Made by a program: the position numbers and the translations under genes
Assembly: GCA_905221605.1 (NCBI GenBank)
Contig: CAJNDS010002349.1
Span: forward strand, 1 to 64,000
DNA length: 64,000 bases
Origin: Symbiodinium natans
Taxonomy: Eukaryota; Sar; Dinophyceae; Suessiales; Symbiodiniaceae
Direction: 5' to 3'
Part shown: positions 1-12,233 of the stretch, in pieces
Layout of the letters: each line of letters opens with the position of its first letter
Numbering within the stretch: the stretch's first letter is position 1
Notes under the pieces: model-generated
What the model saw: the letters and a program-made list of their open reading frames with translations, nothing else
What the model was told of the DNA's origin: nothing
The model's database searches: none

Positions 1-1752
1 ATCAGCCCAATGGAAGCCATCATGGCTACCCTACCGTGCTTGATCTCTGAGACACGAAGCTTCCTGAAACCCTTCTCGTCGCCAACCTTGGTGAACCCGA
101 CCGGATCAAAGAATCCCAGAGGCTCCGTGGCACCGAACTGCTCGGACGGCTGGAACACTGTTGGCACAGGCGCCTGCCACATTGCCGCACGCACGCACCC
201 AAGCAGGCGATTGCATGTATCCAGGACGGTTTGCGGTGTGTAAAGGCTGCTTTAGACCCCTGCTCCCCCGAACTGAAAGGCTACCTTCAATCTCAAAACT
301 CGAAAGCAAACCAAGCCGAGCAGGACCTCAGCTGCCGAAGTGGCCCTCGCCTTGGCCAAGAAAAGCCGGGAAGAGCCAAGGCCAAGGGCGTAGGTCGAGG
401 GTTCAGAGCTACTAGGTTTTCGGCCGGCCTAAGCCCTATACAACGAAAGCGGCGAAGGATGCTTCGCATCCTTAAGCGTCCTCGTCTAAGCTCCCCCCCC
501 CCAACCCCCAAATCTCCAAAAGTCCGAAATCTCCAAAAGTCCGAAACCCCCTTTTGGTGCACTCCAAGCCGGCCTGAACACGGGAGTTGCCGCGCAGCGC
601 AGCCAAGCCCGCCTCAGTGCAATTTGCCATCTTCGAGGTTCTTGTTCGACCCTTCCACCGTGCTTCTGCGGAGGGTTTGGGCTTGGGGGCTTCACGTTCA
701 CGTAAGGGCTTGTAGGATTGACTGGATTCATTTATGGGATTGTGGCGCCTTTGGGCACTGAGAAGGTTTGGCGCGTTTGGAGTTCCAGGCTTTTTAGCTT
801 TTAAAATTCTTAAAGGCCACAAGGGAGTTGAGCACCAAGCCCCGACCAGCCACTCCCGAGACTCTTGGAAGACCAGGAAGACCAAGACCCTAAGCCCGAA
901 CCGCCATACGCAGCCGTCAGAACATGCTCTCCCAAAGCAGCAAAAGACCCGTGCATCTCCGTGCTTGAGAGTTTGAGGAAGGCTTCGGGCTGAGATGGGC
1001 TGAGACCGTCCAAGCAGCACCAAGCACGGCCAGCGCTGCAAGGCCATCGCCCGACTTCCTCAGCATCTTACAACAACCTGTTTTTTCGCAGTTTGCACCC
1101 AGCCATGTGATGCCCGGCACTGCGAAATCTGAAGCCCGAAAGCCCTTAGAGCGGAGCGCCTTTTTTTTAAAGCAACTTAGAGACCCGCGCGCCCCTTTCA
1201 AATCCAGTACACCAAGCAGGCGAAACACTGCCCAGGATTTTCGGGGGGGTTTAGGGCATTCCGACTCCAGGGCTGAAGTCGCGAAGCTTTCGGATTTCAG
1301 CTTTGCGGGGGGCTGGTTGAAGCGAACGAGCTAGAAAGCCGAAACTTCATACACACCGTTAAGCCCCAAAGACCAAAGACATCCGACAAAATTCCCCGAA
1401 CCCCTGAACCCCGCATCTGCGGTTCGGGAGCTGCGCGGAAACAGCGCGGCCGGGCGAGGGAGCCGCGGCGCCTCCCACAACCGGACACTGAAAGGCTTGG
1501 GCACAGGGATCGCCGAGGGCGGCCGCGGGCCCAGCAACCCTAAACCCTATAGACCCTAAACTCTTAAACCCCTAAGCTAGACCCCCAGACCCCTAAAAAC
1601 CTAAAAACCCCTAAGCCCCTAACCCCGAAAGTGCCCTCCTCCTCCCCCCCGTGGCCTCCCCTCAGCTGGCTCTCGGCACGAGGAGCGGAAGGTGCGACGA
1701 AGGTGGTCGATGCGACGAGGCCTGCTGCAAGGCCTGGCGGGCGGAGGGCCAT
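1..1752 (-). CDS. Light-harvesting chlorophyll a/c (peridinin) protein, 3' part missing
   Basis: Plastid antenna protein that binds chlorophyll and carotenoid in the thylakoid. The last visible exon runs from 173 to the window edge and reads APVPTVFQPSEQFGATEPLG, then FFDPVGFTKVGDEKGF, then the helix-1 chlorophyll-binding motif EIKHGRVAMMA, which is diagnostic of the LHC family. About 1.5 kb upstream on the same strand, an ATG at 1752 opens MALRPPGLAAGLVAS followed by TTFVAPSAPRAESQLRGG, a plastid presequence with the FVAP motif typical of peridinin dinoflagellates. I join the two as exon 1 (1752 to about 1656) and a later exon; a middle exon may exist and the first splice site is not resolved. 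The acceptor before the visible exon is GGCAG/GCG at 174. The rest of the protein lies outside the window. Identity is secure; the join is inference. Confidence 0.82.
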
Positions 1753-2617
1753 CGATACTCCGATACAGAAGAATGTATTGATAAAAAAAAATATAAGAAT
1801 TACAGCAAAAGTATGAATAATGTAACTAAGTGAACTATAGATATAATACAAGTAGCATAAGCCACAAACTGAACATACTCCCACGCGCGCAAATTGCCAT
1901 AGCAACCCGGACCTTCTCAATTTGCACCCCCTCCAAGACCTGACGGCCTACATGCCCAGCCCCATGGCTGCCAATGGCTGAGCCAAACTTCGAGGGCTTC
2001 GGAATGAATTCTACCACATTATCCCATATTATACCATTTCTACCACACTATACCCTCAACTGTCAAAGCGGCATCGCCTGCTGCGACGAAACGAGATTGA
2101 ACCTGAGCCCGGGCAGTTGGGGGTCCCTGTATTTCGGGGTGCTGGAAGGCTTTATGAGAGCCAGCTTGTGGTTCTCCATCTTTCGGGACCGTTAGAGAAT
2201 GTCTGGGAGCCTCGACCCAAAAACCTTCAAACCCTCGTCTGCAGCCTCGGCTTCATCCTACTTCCTGGCTCAACGTGCACGGAATGCACTGGAAACTGTC
2301 CCAGTACGGGCCTCCTCTTTTCACGCTTTCTTGATTGATTCTCAACTGTGCCGTTGCGTGATCTGTTGCTTGCTTTGCTTGAAAGTCGCGCAACCTCCCG
2401 AGGGGGTCGCCCCCGAAGGGCGCGAGTCTGTCATGGTTTTGTAAGCGCGTAACCACGTGTCCATGCCCGGAATCTGTCCTTTTATATGCAGCAACACGAC
2501 TTGCTCAGCAAAGCTTAAAAGTCAAAATCAGAAGAATGTGTGACAATGTGCGACCTATGGAGTAGCGCGGACTCACCTCGGGGTCTTCCGAGCCAGAGTC
2601 GCAACAGAATGGAACAA
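1753..2617. other. Spacer, no gene seen
   Basis: Only short unsupported open frames. The stretch just inside the LHC intron (1530-1630) is a degenerate CCCTAAA/CCCCTAA tract, and 1780-1870 is AT-rich. I see no conserved protein motif on either strand. Confidence 0.5.
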
Positions 2618-3913
2618 TCATCCGTGGACTTCCTCAGGAAGACGGCTGTACCCGTGTTCGTTCTGCCGGTTCTGCAACTTACGAAAGGCCACAGCCGCGC
2701 AGACAAGCAGGATGATAGTCACGAGGAATGATGCGAAAGAGGCAAACTCCACCCCGGTGATTTTCTGGACAAAGCCCTGGTCATCAGAAGCTTCAAGTGC
2801 TAAGGCGCTGCTTGTAAACATACGCTTGTATTGAAATGCTTCGTGACAAAAGAGCATCGCTCCCATAGGCCCAATGACGAAGGAGGCGTCCTCGCTTTGG
2901 CGGCAGGGGCAATGACCTATTAGAGGGTGCTGGTCGCATTCCATGTCGCAGCAGCAGCGGTGCAAGTAGGACTTCAGACCTTCCGGCCAAAACTGATCTC
3001 TAACTTTCTGTCCCATTTTTGCAGCGTGGCATTGGCTCATCTTTATGACGAGAGTTTCGGGCTGCAGTTGAATAGGCAGCTTTTTGTCTCGGGCGATTAT
3101 CATGTATGCTCGCAGGTCATCATCCATGAGGCGCGCATGCGTCAGTCCCAACGCAGTGAATCTGCCATGTTCCATGAACAAGGCGAGACTTTGCATGGTT
3201 GCGAACTGGATACGGGCCACTATGATGTCCTGGAGCACAAGCGCCCCATGCAGGGGCCAATCGTAATGCACAAGGATCCTGTAGATGTTGTCCCAGCGGA
3301 AGTAGGTCTCCTCGTAGGGTTCTCGGTACTTGCTAATCCACTGGGACAAGTCATCTAAATTGTCTGGATCTGCCTGCGCTGCATGCAACAGATTCAGGAA
3401 GGTCATATACTGGTACGGGATGTTCTGAAGCCACACAAGACCACCCTCCTCGTCTAGCCGGACTCGCTGCACATCACGCTCGATTTGTTGCGTCTCAGCA
3501 AACACCTGCTTGATGGAATGTTGGAGGGCGCTGATACTCATTCCAATGTAGTCCAACTTGCGGTTGATGTTGTCAAGCTTTTCTGAAATCGTAACTTTGA
3601 GGTCTGCGATCTGTTTTTTCAGGATGTCGGTCTCGGACGGCTCAGACGGCTCCATAAGCCCTCCGAAGAGACACATCAAGCCACCAACGACCCACCCGAC
3701 GGGCCCGCCCGTTGCCATCACCACTTCCCCGGCAGTTGAAACCGTGGTGGCAGCGATCGCTTGTGCAGTGGAGGCGGCTGAGCTGCCATCTTTCAGGTCT
3801 TTACATGTTTCGGTGAGCATTTTTACTCCAGCCTTTGCATACTCAGCTCCTTCATCTGAGGCTGCAACAGCAATGCTGCAGGAGAAGGCAAGCAAAACGG
3901 CACTGGCTCTCAT
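2618..3913 (-). CDS. Intronless secreted or single-pass membrane protein, 431 aa
   Basis: A single uninterrupted frame, unlike the multi-exon genes around it. I place the start at the ATG at 3913 rather than 20 codons upstream (3973), because MRASAVLLAFSCSIAVAA is a clean signal peptide there. The mature part has a Gly/Val-rich hydrophobic stretch near residues 60-90 (GGPVGWVVGGLMCLFGGLM), a long helical and probably coiled-coil segment (residues about 100-170), a soluble middle, a Cys cluster near residue 325 (HRCCCDMECD followed by CPC), and a C-terminal membrane helix (FLVTIILLVCAAVAF) with a short basic tail. This suggests a type I membrane protein with most of its mass outside the cell or in the lumen. 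I recognise no family. The N-terminal hydrophobic hairpin plus long helices recall helical pore-forming folds, but that is only a resemblance and I make no functional claim. Confidence 0.7.
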   Translation of the reverse strand: MRASAVLLAFSCSIAVAASDEGAEYAKAGVKMLTETCKDLKDGSSAASTAQAIAATTVSTAGEVVMATGGPVGWVVGGLMCLFGGLMEPSEPSETDILKKQIADLKVTISEKLDNINRKLDYIGMSISALQHSIKQVFAETQQIERDVQRVRLDEEGGLVWLQNIPYQYMTFLNLLHAAQADPDNLDDLSQWISKYREPYEETYFRWDNIYRILVHYDWPLHGALVLQDIIVARIQFATMQSLALFMEHGRFTALGLTHARLMDDDLRAYMIIARDKKLPIQLQPETLVIKMSQCHAAKMGQKVRDQFWPEGLKSYLHRCCCDMECDQHPLIGHCPCRQSEDASFVIGPMGAMLFCHEAFQYKRMFTSSALALEASDDQGFVQKITGVEFASFASFLVTIILLVCAAVAFRKLQNRQNEHGYSRLPEEVHG

Positions 3914-4984
3914 TGAGCTTGGTGATGATGGTCGAAACAAACTCGCCGAGAAGCAACTAGCTCCGCTGCGCAAACCCCGATTTCACGAAACCGCGCTTCC
4001 ACATTTCGAGCCGAGTCGTCCAAAGAATTCATCAGCTAAACTTCAAGGGACGGCAGGGCACACGCTGGTGTTGCCACACTCGCATCTTGAAGTTGAACAA
4101 GAGTCAGGTCGTTTTCGAACTCTTCATCTTCTTCTTCTTCTTCTTCTTCTACACAGCGAAGAGGCCTCTCTCTCTCTCTCTCTTCTTCGAGGGTGAAGTG
4201 GGGGGAGCTTTCGTTCAAGGGGCCGGGGGCGATCTCTCGCTCTCCTGCTTGCTTGCAGTGCGTGTGACTCCCACTGGTGGAGCCGCCCCACAGGGGCACG
4301 CAATACCGATCTCTCTCTCTCTCTCTCTCAACTCTCTCTGGCTTCTGCTGCACGCAGGGACAGGGCCCCCAACCTCAAACGCCCTCCCAAGAGAAAGGCG
4401 AAACCCCTGCTCTGGAGTAAGTATTACGGCTTGTGTTTGGGAGGTGCTTTTTCAATGGGGGGAAAAGCCCAAACGATTTCGAACCAGCGTTGCTCGAGGC
4501 AGTCGTGGCCGTCATGCCCCCAAGACCCTCATGCCCCTCGCATCGTCAAAATCGAAACTCTGCAGGAGCGACCAAGCGCAGCATCTAGAACAAAATATCC
4601 GAAAACTGGGTTTAGGGAGCTTGCGGGTCTGAAGCAAAAGCCCTTCGCCCAAATTCGCAGCCCTCAGACTTCCAGAAACTTTCTCCAAGGAACCGGTGCC
4701 ATCGGCTGGAGAGCAATGTCCCGGAAAGTTGCGAGCTTGAACTGAAAACTGCGGGGGTTGTCATCTTCAGGGTCAGGATGATGGCGTCGGGGATCTTGGG
4801 CTGCTTGGACTCCCCTCGCAGGCATGTCTGACGCAGAGAGTACAAGATTAATTGCACCAAAGATGTCGCAGATGCAAGCCCCGCAAAAAGCCAGCCTTTT
4901 GGAAACGTTTGAAGGCTCTATTAAAATGCCCTGCAAAGAAAATTCGAAAACCCCAGACCCTTGCAAACTTAGATGACAGTTCAG
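3914..4984. repeat. CT-rich microsatellites and unassigned spacer
   Basis: At 4131-4152 there is a (TTC)n run, and at 4168-4190 and 4310-4330 there are (CT)n runs. The resulting open frames encode only Ser/Leu or Glu/Arg runs and are not genes. A minus-strand segment around 4700-4830 reads plausibly (GESKQPKIPDAIILTLKM) but has no recognisable family and no clear splice sites. Confidence 0.6.
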
Positions 4985-6152
4985 ACCCTTTTGGCTCCAG
5001 TCAGGCGCTCGCGAATCCGCGCAGGGACTTGCGCTGCGGCCGCGCGACGCTTTGCTTGTAGGGCCTTAGCTATGCGAACTCCTGTGTACGAGTATGAATG
5101 GAGGGTATATAGCTGTCACCTTTGAGGACATTGCGGCTTGGGCAAGAAGAGTCAGGGAGTTATTCGGCCGCCGTTCTGCGTTCTCTCTCTGTTTTTCACC
5201 TGGTGCTATTCCTACTCCGCCCACCTCCAACAACCCCCAAGAACACTGCGCAGGATGAAGGTTCAAAGCAGGCGAGGTACCCCCGCCCGTCCACAGCTTT
5301 CTGCCAAGGAACAGGAGAGCCAGAAGATCCTCGACCATGCTGGCGGCTTTCGTGTAGCTCTTGCCATCCTGACAACACGCGAAGTCAGCAAGGTCGAGAA
5401 ATGCAGCCGCTTCATCTGTTTGATTCTGTTTGATTCCGTTTGTCAAACTTCGGTCACGCGTGCGTGTGCATCTTTCGCAATGGATGCTGGCTTCGGCCAA
5501 GCGTCACCGCTGACCTTGATGGCCAGCGGCTGGCTGCCATCGCCGCCCACCATGGTGACGTCAGCTCCACCTTCGCTGACCCATGCAGGGTTCGACAACT
5601 GACTTGCTGTGACCCCGACCTCAATGTGTCAAGCAGCCTGTGATGAAAAGGAACCGCCCCCTTGCAATGCGCACACTATAGGAAGCCAGGCCACTGTTTT
5701 TTGCGATCCATCGCAGATTTGAGTCGTGCTTGCCACCCGAGATGGCTCTGCGGCTCGCTTGCAGGTTTCGCCCATGAGGCCCATGTGGCACGGCGAACTT
5801 CTTTTCCTGGGTTGCAATTCCGGGCAGGCATGGCTGTCAGCATGACACCCTGCAAAGCTTCTCTCAAAGACAAGCGAAGCACCTACTTTCCTACATGCTA
5901 CGCCGACTTGACATCAGCTGAAATGCCAGAGTCCCTGCGCGATCTCATTCGGATGGATTTTGCGTCACTGTGACAAGACCCTAAGAAAGGACACCCTGGA
6001 CTTTGAAGCTTTGGGCTTTGATCGTCTGCTTTTGATGGCGGGCTCCAGTGGACCAGTGAGGCTAAACTCGAGCACGGTCGAAGAGACGAGGGCTGGAACA
6101 CACGAGGGAGCATGAATGAGATGAGATGAGGTCCCCATCGGAACAATACACC

Positions 6153-6726
6153 TCAGCTGGATTCCACTGGCACAAGCCGGGCGGCGCGAAAGGCCTTCGG
6201 AGTCTCCTCCGCGCCGCGCGCCCGGAGCGAACGCAGCGCCGCATGCGCCGCGCTGACCTTGGCCTCCTCGGCGCTTTTTGCCGGAGCTCCTGGCACGATG
6301 GGGAGTGGGATCCCGCACATTACTCACATGTGTCGACACTACACAGCACAGCTGCATACAGCATCATACAGCAGCCCACGCCTTGGAAGGAGCCAATCGT
6401 CAACTCGGCCACTGCTGAGTAGGAGCTGCCGTGAGCTCGCACTTTGTACTCAGCCAGCGGCGGCTGGTAGGCATCGTTTAACAAATACTCCTTCAGCGTC
6501 ACCTGGCACCACAAGAAGCTATGTGAGAAGGGAGCAAAAGGCTCACGCGAACACGCGCCTGGCGACGAGGAGTGCCCAGCGTCTTCGCCAGGGCTTCCAA
6601 GTTTCGGTGGACCTGTTGGAGGTCAGGGCTCTTTGCAGAAGCCCCGCTGCTGAAGCTTGGCTGCCATTGCAGGATCAGGCAGGCCAGGAGGCCAAGACAA
6701 AGAAGCCCTCGGCAGTTGCAGCGCAT
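6153..6726 (-). CDS. Small dsRNA-binding-domain protein, copy A
   Basis: Three exons: 6726-6559, 6502-6382 and 6289-6153, giving 141 aa. Exon 1 starts MRCNCRGLLCLGLLACLIL, a hydrophobic leader (signal peptide, plastid presequence or membrane anchor), then a helical linker. Exons 2 and 3 together make one dsRBD: helix 1 VTLKEYLLNDAY, strands AEYKVRAHGSSYSAVAELTI, then FQGAPAKSAEEAK and helix 2 SAAHAALRSL. The usual lysine-rich SKKxAK motif before helix 2 reads SAEEAK, so two RNA-contacting lysines are lost and affinity may be low. Both introns start with GC. Phases agree (0, then 1). A candidate upstream exon set (starting at the CACCATGG context at 7376) may make the true protein longer. Exact copies lie 1.82 and 3.88 kb away. 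Confidence 0.8.
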
Positions 6727-6929
6727 TGTCTGCAGCACAGCCGGGTTTCAGGCCGTTAAAGCGCTGATGTTCGATCCAGACTGCGGCAGGCCCCGGGGAT
6801 TCGCAAAGAGCTGCTTTGCACAGCACGACATCACTAATGACTACTGGGATGTGTTGAGACCGAAGCTTTTTTTGGCTCCAGTCACGCGTTGGCGAATCCG
6901 CGCAGGGACTTGCGCTGCGGCCGCGCGAC

Positions 6930-7410
6930 GCTTTGCTTGTAGGGCCTTAGCAATGCGAACTCCTGTGTACGGGTATGATGAATGGAGAGCATGGCTGTCG
7001 CCTCTGAGGACATTTTGGCTTGGGCAGGAAGAATCAAGGAGTTGTTCTCCCTGTTGTTCACGCACTATTCCTAGTCCGCCGACCACCAACAACCCCCATG
7101 AACCCCTGCCCGTCCACAGCTTTACGCCAAGGAACAGGAGAGCCAGAAGATCCTCGACCATGCTGGCGGCTTTCGTGTAGCTCTTGCCATCCTGACAACA
7201 CGCGGTGTCAGCAAGGTCGAGAAATGCAGCCGCTTCATCTGTTTGATTCTGTTTGATTCCGTTGGTCAAACTTCGGTCACGCGTGCGTGTGCATCTTTCG
7301 CAATGGATGCTGGCTTCGGCCAAGCGTCACCGCTGACCTTGATGGCCAGCGGCTGGCTGCCATCGCCGCCCACCATGGTGACGTCAGCTCCACCTTTGCT
7401 GACCCAGGGT
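6930..7410 (-). other. Conserved coding-like segment repeated in each duplication unit
   Basis: In all four units (about 4990-5590, 6930-7410, 8890-9460 and 11480-11930) the minus strand carries the same three open segments: MVGGDGSQPLAIKVSGDAWP continuing KPASIAKDAHARVTEV; EAAAFLDLADTACCQDGKSY continuing TKAASMVEDLLALLFLG; and KALQAKRRAAAAQVPARIR. They lie upstream of each dsRBD gene, so they may be its first exons, with a start at the ATG at 7376 in the CACCATGG context. They may also be a separate small gene. I recognise no family. Substitutions between copies are not clearly silent, so coding status is unproven. Confidence 0.35.
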
Positions 7411-7971
7411 TCGACAGTTGACTTGCTGTGACCCCGTCCTCAATGTGTCAAGCAGCCTGTGATGAAAAGGAACCGCCCCCTTGCAATGCGCACACTATAG
7501 GAAGCCAGGCCACTGTTTTTTGCGATCCATCGCAGATTTGAGTCGTGCTTGCCACCCGAGATGGCTCTGCGGCTCGCTTGCAGGTTTCGGCCATGAGGCC
7601 CATGTGGCACGGCGAACTTCTTTTCCTGGATTGCAATTCCGGGCAGGCATGGCTGTCAGCATGACGCCCTGCAAAGCTTCTCTCAAAGACAAGCGAAGCA
7701 CCTACATTCCTACATGCTTCGCCGGCTTGACATCAGCTGAAATGCCAGAGTCCCTGCGCGATCTCATTCGGATGGATTTTGCGTCACTGTGACAAGACCC
7801 TAAGAAAGGACACCCTGGACTTTGAAGCTTTGGGCTTTGATCGTCTGCTTTTGATGGCGGGCTCCAGTGGACCAGTGAGGCTAAACTCGAGCACGGTCGA
7901 AGAGACGAGGGCTGGAACACACGAGGGAGCATGAATGAGATGAGATGAGGTCCCCATCGGAACAATACACC

Positions 7972-8548
7972 TCAGCTGGATTCCACTGGCACAAGCCGGG
8001 CGGCGCGAAAGGCCTTCGGAGTCTCCTCCGCGCCGCGCGCCCGGAGCGAACGCAGCGCCGCATGCGCCGCGCTGACCTTGGCCTCCTCGGCGCTTTTTGC
8101 CGGAGCTCCTGGCACGATGGGGAGTGGGATCCCGCACATGACTCACATGTGTCGACACTACACAGCACAGCTGCATACAGCATCATACAGCAGCCCACGC
8201 CTTGGAAGGAGCCAATCGTCAACTCGGCCACTGCTGAGTAGGAGCTGCCGTGAGCTCGCACTTTGTACTCAGCCAGCGGCGGCTGGTAGGCATCGTTTAA
8301 CAAATATTCCTTCAGCGTCACCTGGCACCACAAGAAGCTATGTGAGAGGGAGCATGCAAAAGGCTCACGCGAACACGCGCCTGGCGACGAGGAGTGCCCA
8401 GCGTCTTCGCCAGGGCTTCCAAGTTTCGGTGGACCTGTTGGAGGTCAGGGCTCTTTGCAGAAGCCCCGCTGCTGAAGCTTGGCTGCCATTGCAGCACCAG
8501 GCAGGCCAGGAGGCCAAGACAAAGAAGCCCTCGGCAGTTGCAGCGCAT
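7972..8548 (-). CDS. Small dsRNA-binding-domain protein, copy B
   Basis: Paralogue of the gene at 6153-6726 with exons 8548-8381, 8321-8201 and 8108-7972. The coding sequence is almost unchanged (for example Ile to Val in the hydrophobic leader, ACLVLQW). A few-base insertion lies in intron 1 (GAGCATGC near 8350). The reading frame, the GC splice donors and the stop are all kept, so this copy looks functional. Its upstream segment would start at an ATG at 7376 or 9424 if the gene includes the conserved upstream exons. Confidence 0.78.
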
Positions 8549-10031
8549 TGTCTGCAGCACAGCCGGGTTTCAGGCCGTTAAAGCGCTTGATGTTCGATCC
8601 AGACTGCGGCAGGCCCCGCGGATTGGCAAAGATTTACGCTGCTCGGGTAGAGCCGCAGCTTGTCAAAAGCAGTCTTCAAGCGAAGCATGTTGCCACTGCT
8701 ACCACATGTTGCCACAACTGGCCCTACGAGCAAGCGAAAGTTGAAAACCCGCCAAGCGCCCCTCAAGTAAGTCATAGCTTGTCGGGAGCCTTACAGGGCC
8801 TCCGTGCTTGGTCATGAGTCACGACATCACTCATGACTACTGGCATGTGTTGAGAAAACTGTTTTTGGCTCCAGTCAGGCGCTCGCGAATCCGCGCAGGG
8901 ACTTGCGCTGCGGCCGCGCGACGCTTTGCTTGTAGGGCCTTAGCTATGCGAACTCCTGTGTACGGTTTGAATGGAGGGTATGGCTGTCACCTTTGAGGAC
9001 ATTTCGGCTTGGGCAAGAAGAATCAAGGAGTTATTCGGCCGCCGTTCTGCGCTCTCCCTGTTTTTTCACCTGGTGCTATTCCTACTCCGCCCACCTCCAA
9101 CAACCCCCAAGAACCCTGCGCAGGATGAAGGTTCAAAGCAGGCGAGGTACCCCCCGCCCGTCCACAGCTTTATGCCAAGGAACAGGAGAGCCAGAAGATC
9201 CTCGACCATGCTGGCGGCTTTCATGTAGCTCTTGCCATCCTGCCAACACGCGATGTCAGCAAGGTCCAGAAATGCAGCCGCTTCATCTGTTTGAGTCTGT
9301 TTGATTCCGTTTGTCAACCTTCGGTCACGCGTGCGCGCGCATCCTTCGCAAGGGATGCTGGCTTCGGCCGAGCGTCACCACTGACCTTGATGGCCAGCGG
9401 CTGGCTGCCATCGCCGCCCACCATGGTGACGTCAGCTCCACCTTTGCTGACCCAGGGTTCGACAGTTGACTTGCTGTGACCCCGTCCTCAATGTGTCAAG
9501 CAGCCTGTGATGAAAAGGAACCGCCCCCTTGCAATGCGCACACTATAGGAAGCCAGGCCACTGTTTTTTGCGATCCATCGCAGATTTGAGTCGTGCTTGC
9601 CACCCGAGATGGCTCTGCGGCTCGCTTGCAGGTTTCGGCCATGCGGCCCATGTGGCACGGCGAACTTCTTTTCCTGGGTTGCAAGTTTCGGCAGGCATGA
9701 TGACGCCCTGCAGCACTGCAGCACTGCAAGGCTTCTCTCAAAGACAAGCGAAGCACCTACATTCCTACATGCTACGCCGGCTTGACATCAGCTGAAATGC
9801 CAGAGTCCCAGCGCGATCTCATTCGGATGGATTTTGTGTCGCTGCCGACAAGACCCTAAGAAAGGACACCCTGGACTTTGAAGCTTTGGGCTTTGATCGT
9901 CTGCTTTTGATGGCGGGCTCCAGTGGACCAGTGAGGCTAAACTCGAGCACGGTCGAAGAGACGAGGGCTGGAACACACGGAGCATGAGTGAGATGAGATG
10001 AGGTCCGAGGTCCCAATCGGAACAATACACC

Positions 10032-10605
10032 TCAGCTGGATCCAACTGGCACAAGCCGGGCGGCGTGAAAGGCCTTCGGAGTCTCCTCCGCGCCGCGCGC
10101 GCGGAGCGAACGCAGCGCCGCATGCGCCGCGCTGACCTTGGCCTCCTCGGCGCTTTTTGCCGGAGCTCCTGGCACGATGGGGAGTGGGATCAGTCACATG
10201 ACTCACATGTGTCGACACTACACAGCACAGCTGCATACAGCATCATACAGCAGCCCACGCCTTGGAAGGAGCCAATCGTCAACTCGGCCACTGCTGAGTA
10301 GGAGCTGCCGTGAGCTCGCACTTTGTACTCAGCCAGCGGCGGCTGGTAGGCATCGTTTAACAAATACTCCTTCAGCGTCACCTGGCACCACAAGAAGCTG
10401 TGTGAGAAGGGAGCAAAAGGCTCACACGAACGCGCGCCTGGCGACGAGGAGTGCCCAGCGTCTTCGCCAGGGCTTCCAAGTTTCGGTGGACCTGTTGGAG
10501 GTCAGGGCTCTTTGCAGAAGCCCCGCTGCTGAAGCTTGGCTGCCATCGCAGGATCAGGCAGGCCAGGAGGCCAAGACAAAGAAGCCCTCGGCAGTTGCAG
10601 CGCAT
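10032..10605 (-). CDS. Small dsRNA-binding-domain protein, copy C
   Basis: Third paralogue, exons 10605-10438, 10381-10261 and 10168-10032. Leader reads ACLILRWQPSFSS; the C-terminus reads RLVPVGSS instead of RLVPVESS because of a small indel-like change near the end. The frame upstream of the ATG stays open for about 60 codons in this copy, so the start is less certain than in copies A and B. Otherwise intact, with the same dsRBD and the same SAEEAK substitution. Confidence 0.76.
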
Positions 10606-10945
10606 TGTCTGCAGCACAGCGGGTTTCAGGCCGTTAACGCTTGATGTTCGATCCAGACTGCGGCAGGCCCCGAGGATTCGCAAAGAGCTTGCGCTGCTCG
10701 TGACGCGAAGCATGTTACCACATGTTACCACAAGTGGCCCTACGAGCAAGCGAAAGTTGAAAACCCATCAAGTGCCCATCAAGTATAAGTCATAGCTTGT
10801 CGCGAGACCTACAGGGTCTCTGTGCTTGGTCATGTGACATTTTCAGGCCTCTTTCTTGCACCCTGCAGAGGCCGCAGAGCAACTAGGGCGATGGGCCACA
10901 ACGGCCTACGTGGTTGAATAAAGAACATTGAGCACGACATCACTA

Positions 10946-11304
<359 letters not shown>

Positions 11305-12052
11305 CTGCGGAGGGAAAGGTCAGGTCAGACGAGTCCAGCCGAACAAACAAAACCCCTCAGAGAACAGCCAGAAGCCGTGATTCGCGCTACAGCGCGGGCT
11401 ACGGCGCACGACATCACTAACTACTGGGATGAGTTGAGACCGAAAATTGTTTTTGGCTGCAGTCACGCGCTCGAGAATCCACGCAGGGACTTGCGCTAAG
11501 GCCGCACGACGCTCTGCCTGTATAGGGCCTTAGCTATGCGAACTCTCTCTGTTTTCACCTGGCGCTATTCCTACTCCGCCCACCTCCAACAACCCCCAAG
11601 ACCCCTGCGCACGATAAATGTTCAATGCAGGCAAGGTGCCCCCGCCCGTCCACAGCCTTACGCCAAGGAACAGGAGAGCCAGAAGATCCTAGACCATGCT
11701 GGCGGTTTTGATGTAGCTCTTGCCATCCTGACAACACGCGAAGTCAGCAAGGTCGAGAAATGCAGCCGCTTCTTCTGCTTGCTTCCGTTTGTCAATCTTC
11801 TGTCATGTCTGCGTGTGCATCTTTCGCAATGGATGCTGGCTTCGGCCAAGCGTCGCCACTGACCTTGATGGCCATCGGCTGGCTGCCATCGCCACACACC
11901 ATGGTGACATCAGCTCCACGTTTGCTGACCCATGCAAGGTGCGACAACTGACTTGCTGTGACTTCGACCTCAATGTGTCAAGCAGCCTGGGGATGAAAAG
12001 GAGCCGCCCCTCTTGCAATACGCACACATAGGAAGCCAGGCCACTGTTCTTG

Positions 12053-12169
12053 GCGATCCATCGCAGATTGGAGTCGTGCTTGCCACCCGAGATGGCTCTG
12101 CGGCTCGCTTGAAGCGAGCCGCAGAGCCATCTCGGGTGGCAAGCACGACTCCAATCTGCGATGGATCGC
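12053..12169. repeat. Perfect 58-bp inverted repeat with 1-bp centre
   Basis: Arms 12053-12110 and 12112-12169 are exact reverse complements around the G at 12111. The left arm is the normal unit sequence; the right arm is the same sequence turned back. A second perfect palindrome, 12208-12233 (GTGCCACATGGGC and its complement, no spacer), lies 40 bp further on, where the sequence returns to normal orientation. Confidence 0.97.
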
Positions 12170-12207
12170 GAAAAACATCTTGCTTGAGCCCAGCAAAGAT
12201 TTTCGCG

Positions 12208-12233
12208 GTGCCACATGGGCGCCCATGTGGCAC
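12208..12233. repeat. Perfect 26-bp palindrome
   Basis: Two 13-bp arms meet without a spacer at 12220/12221. It marks the second switch point of the inverted segment in the fourth duplication unit. Confidence 0.95.
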
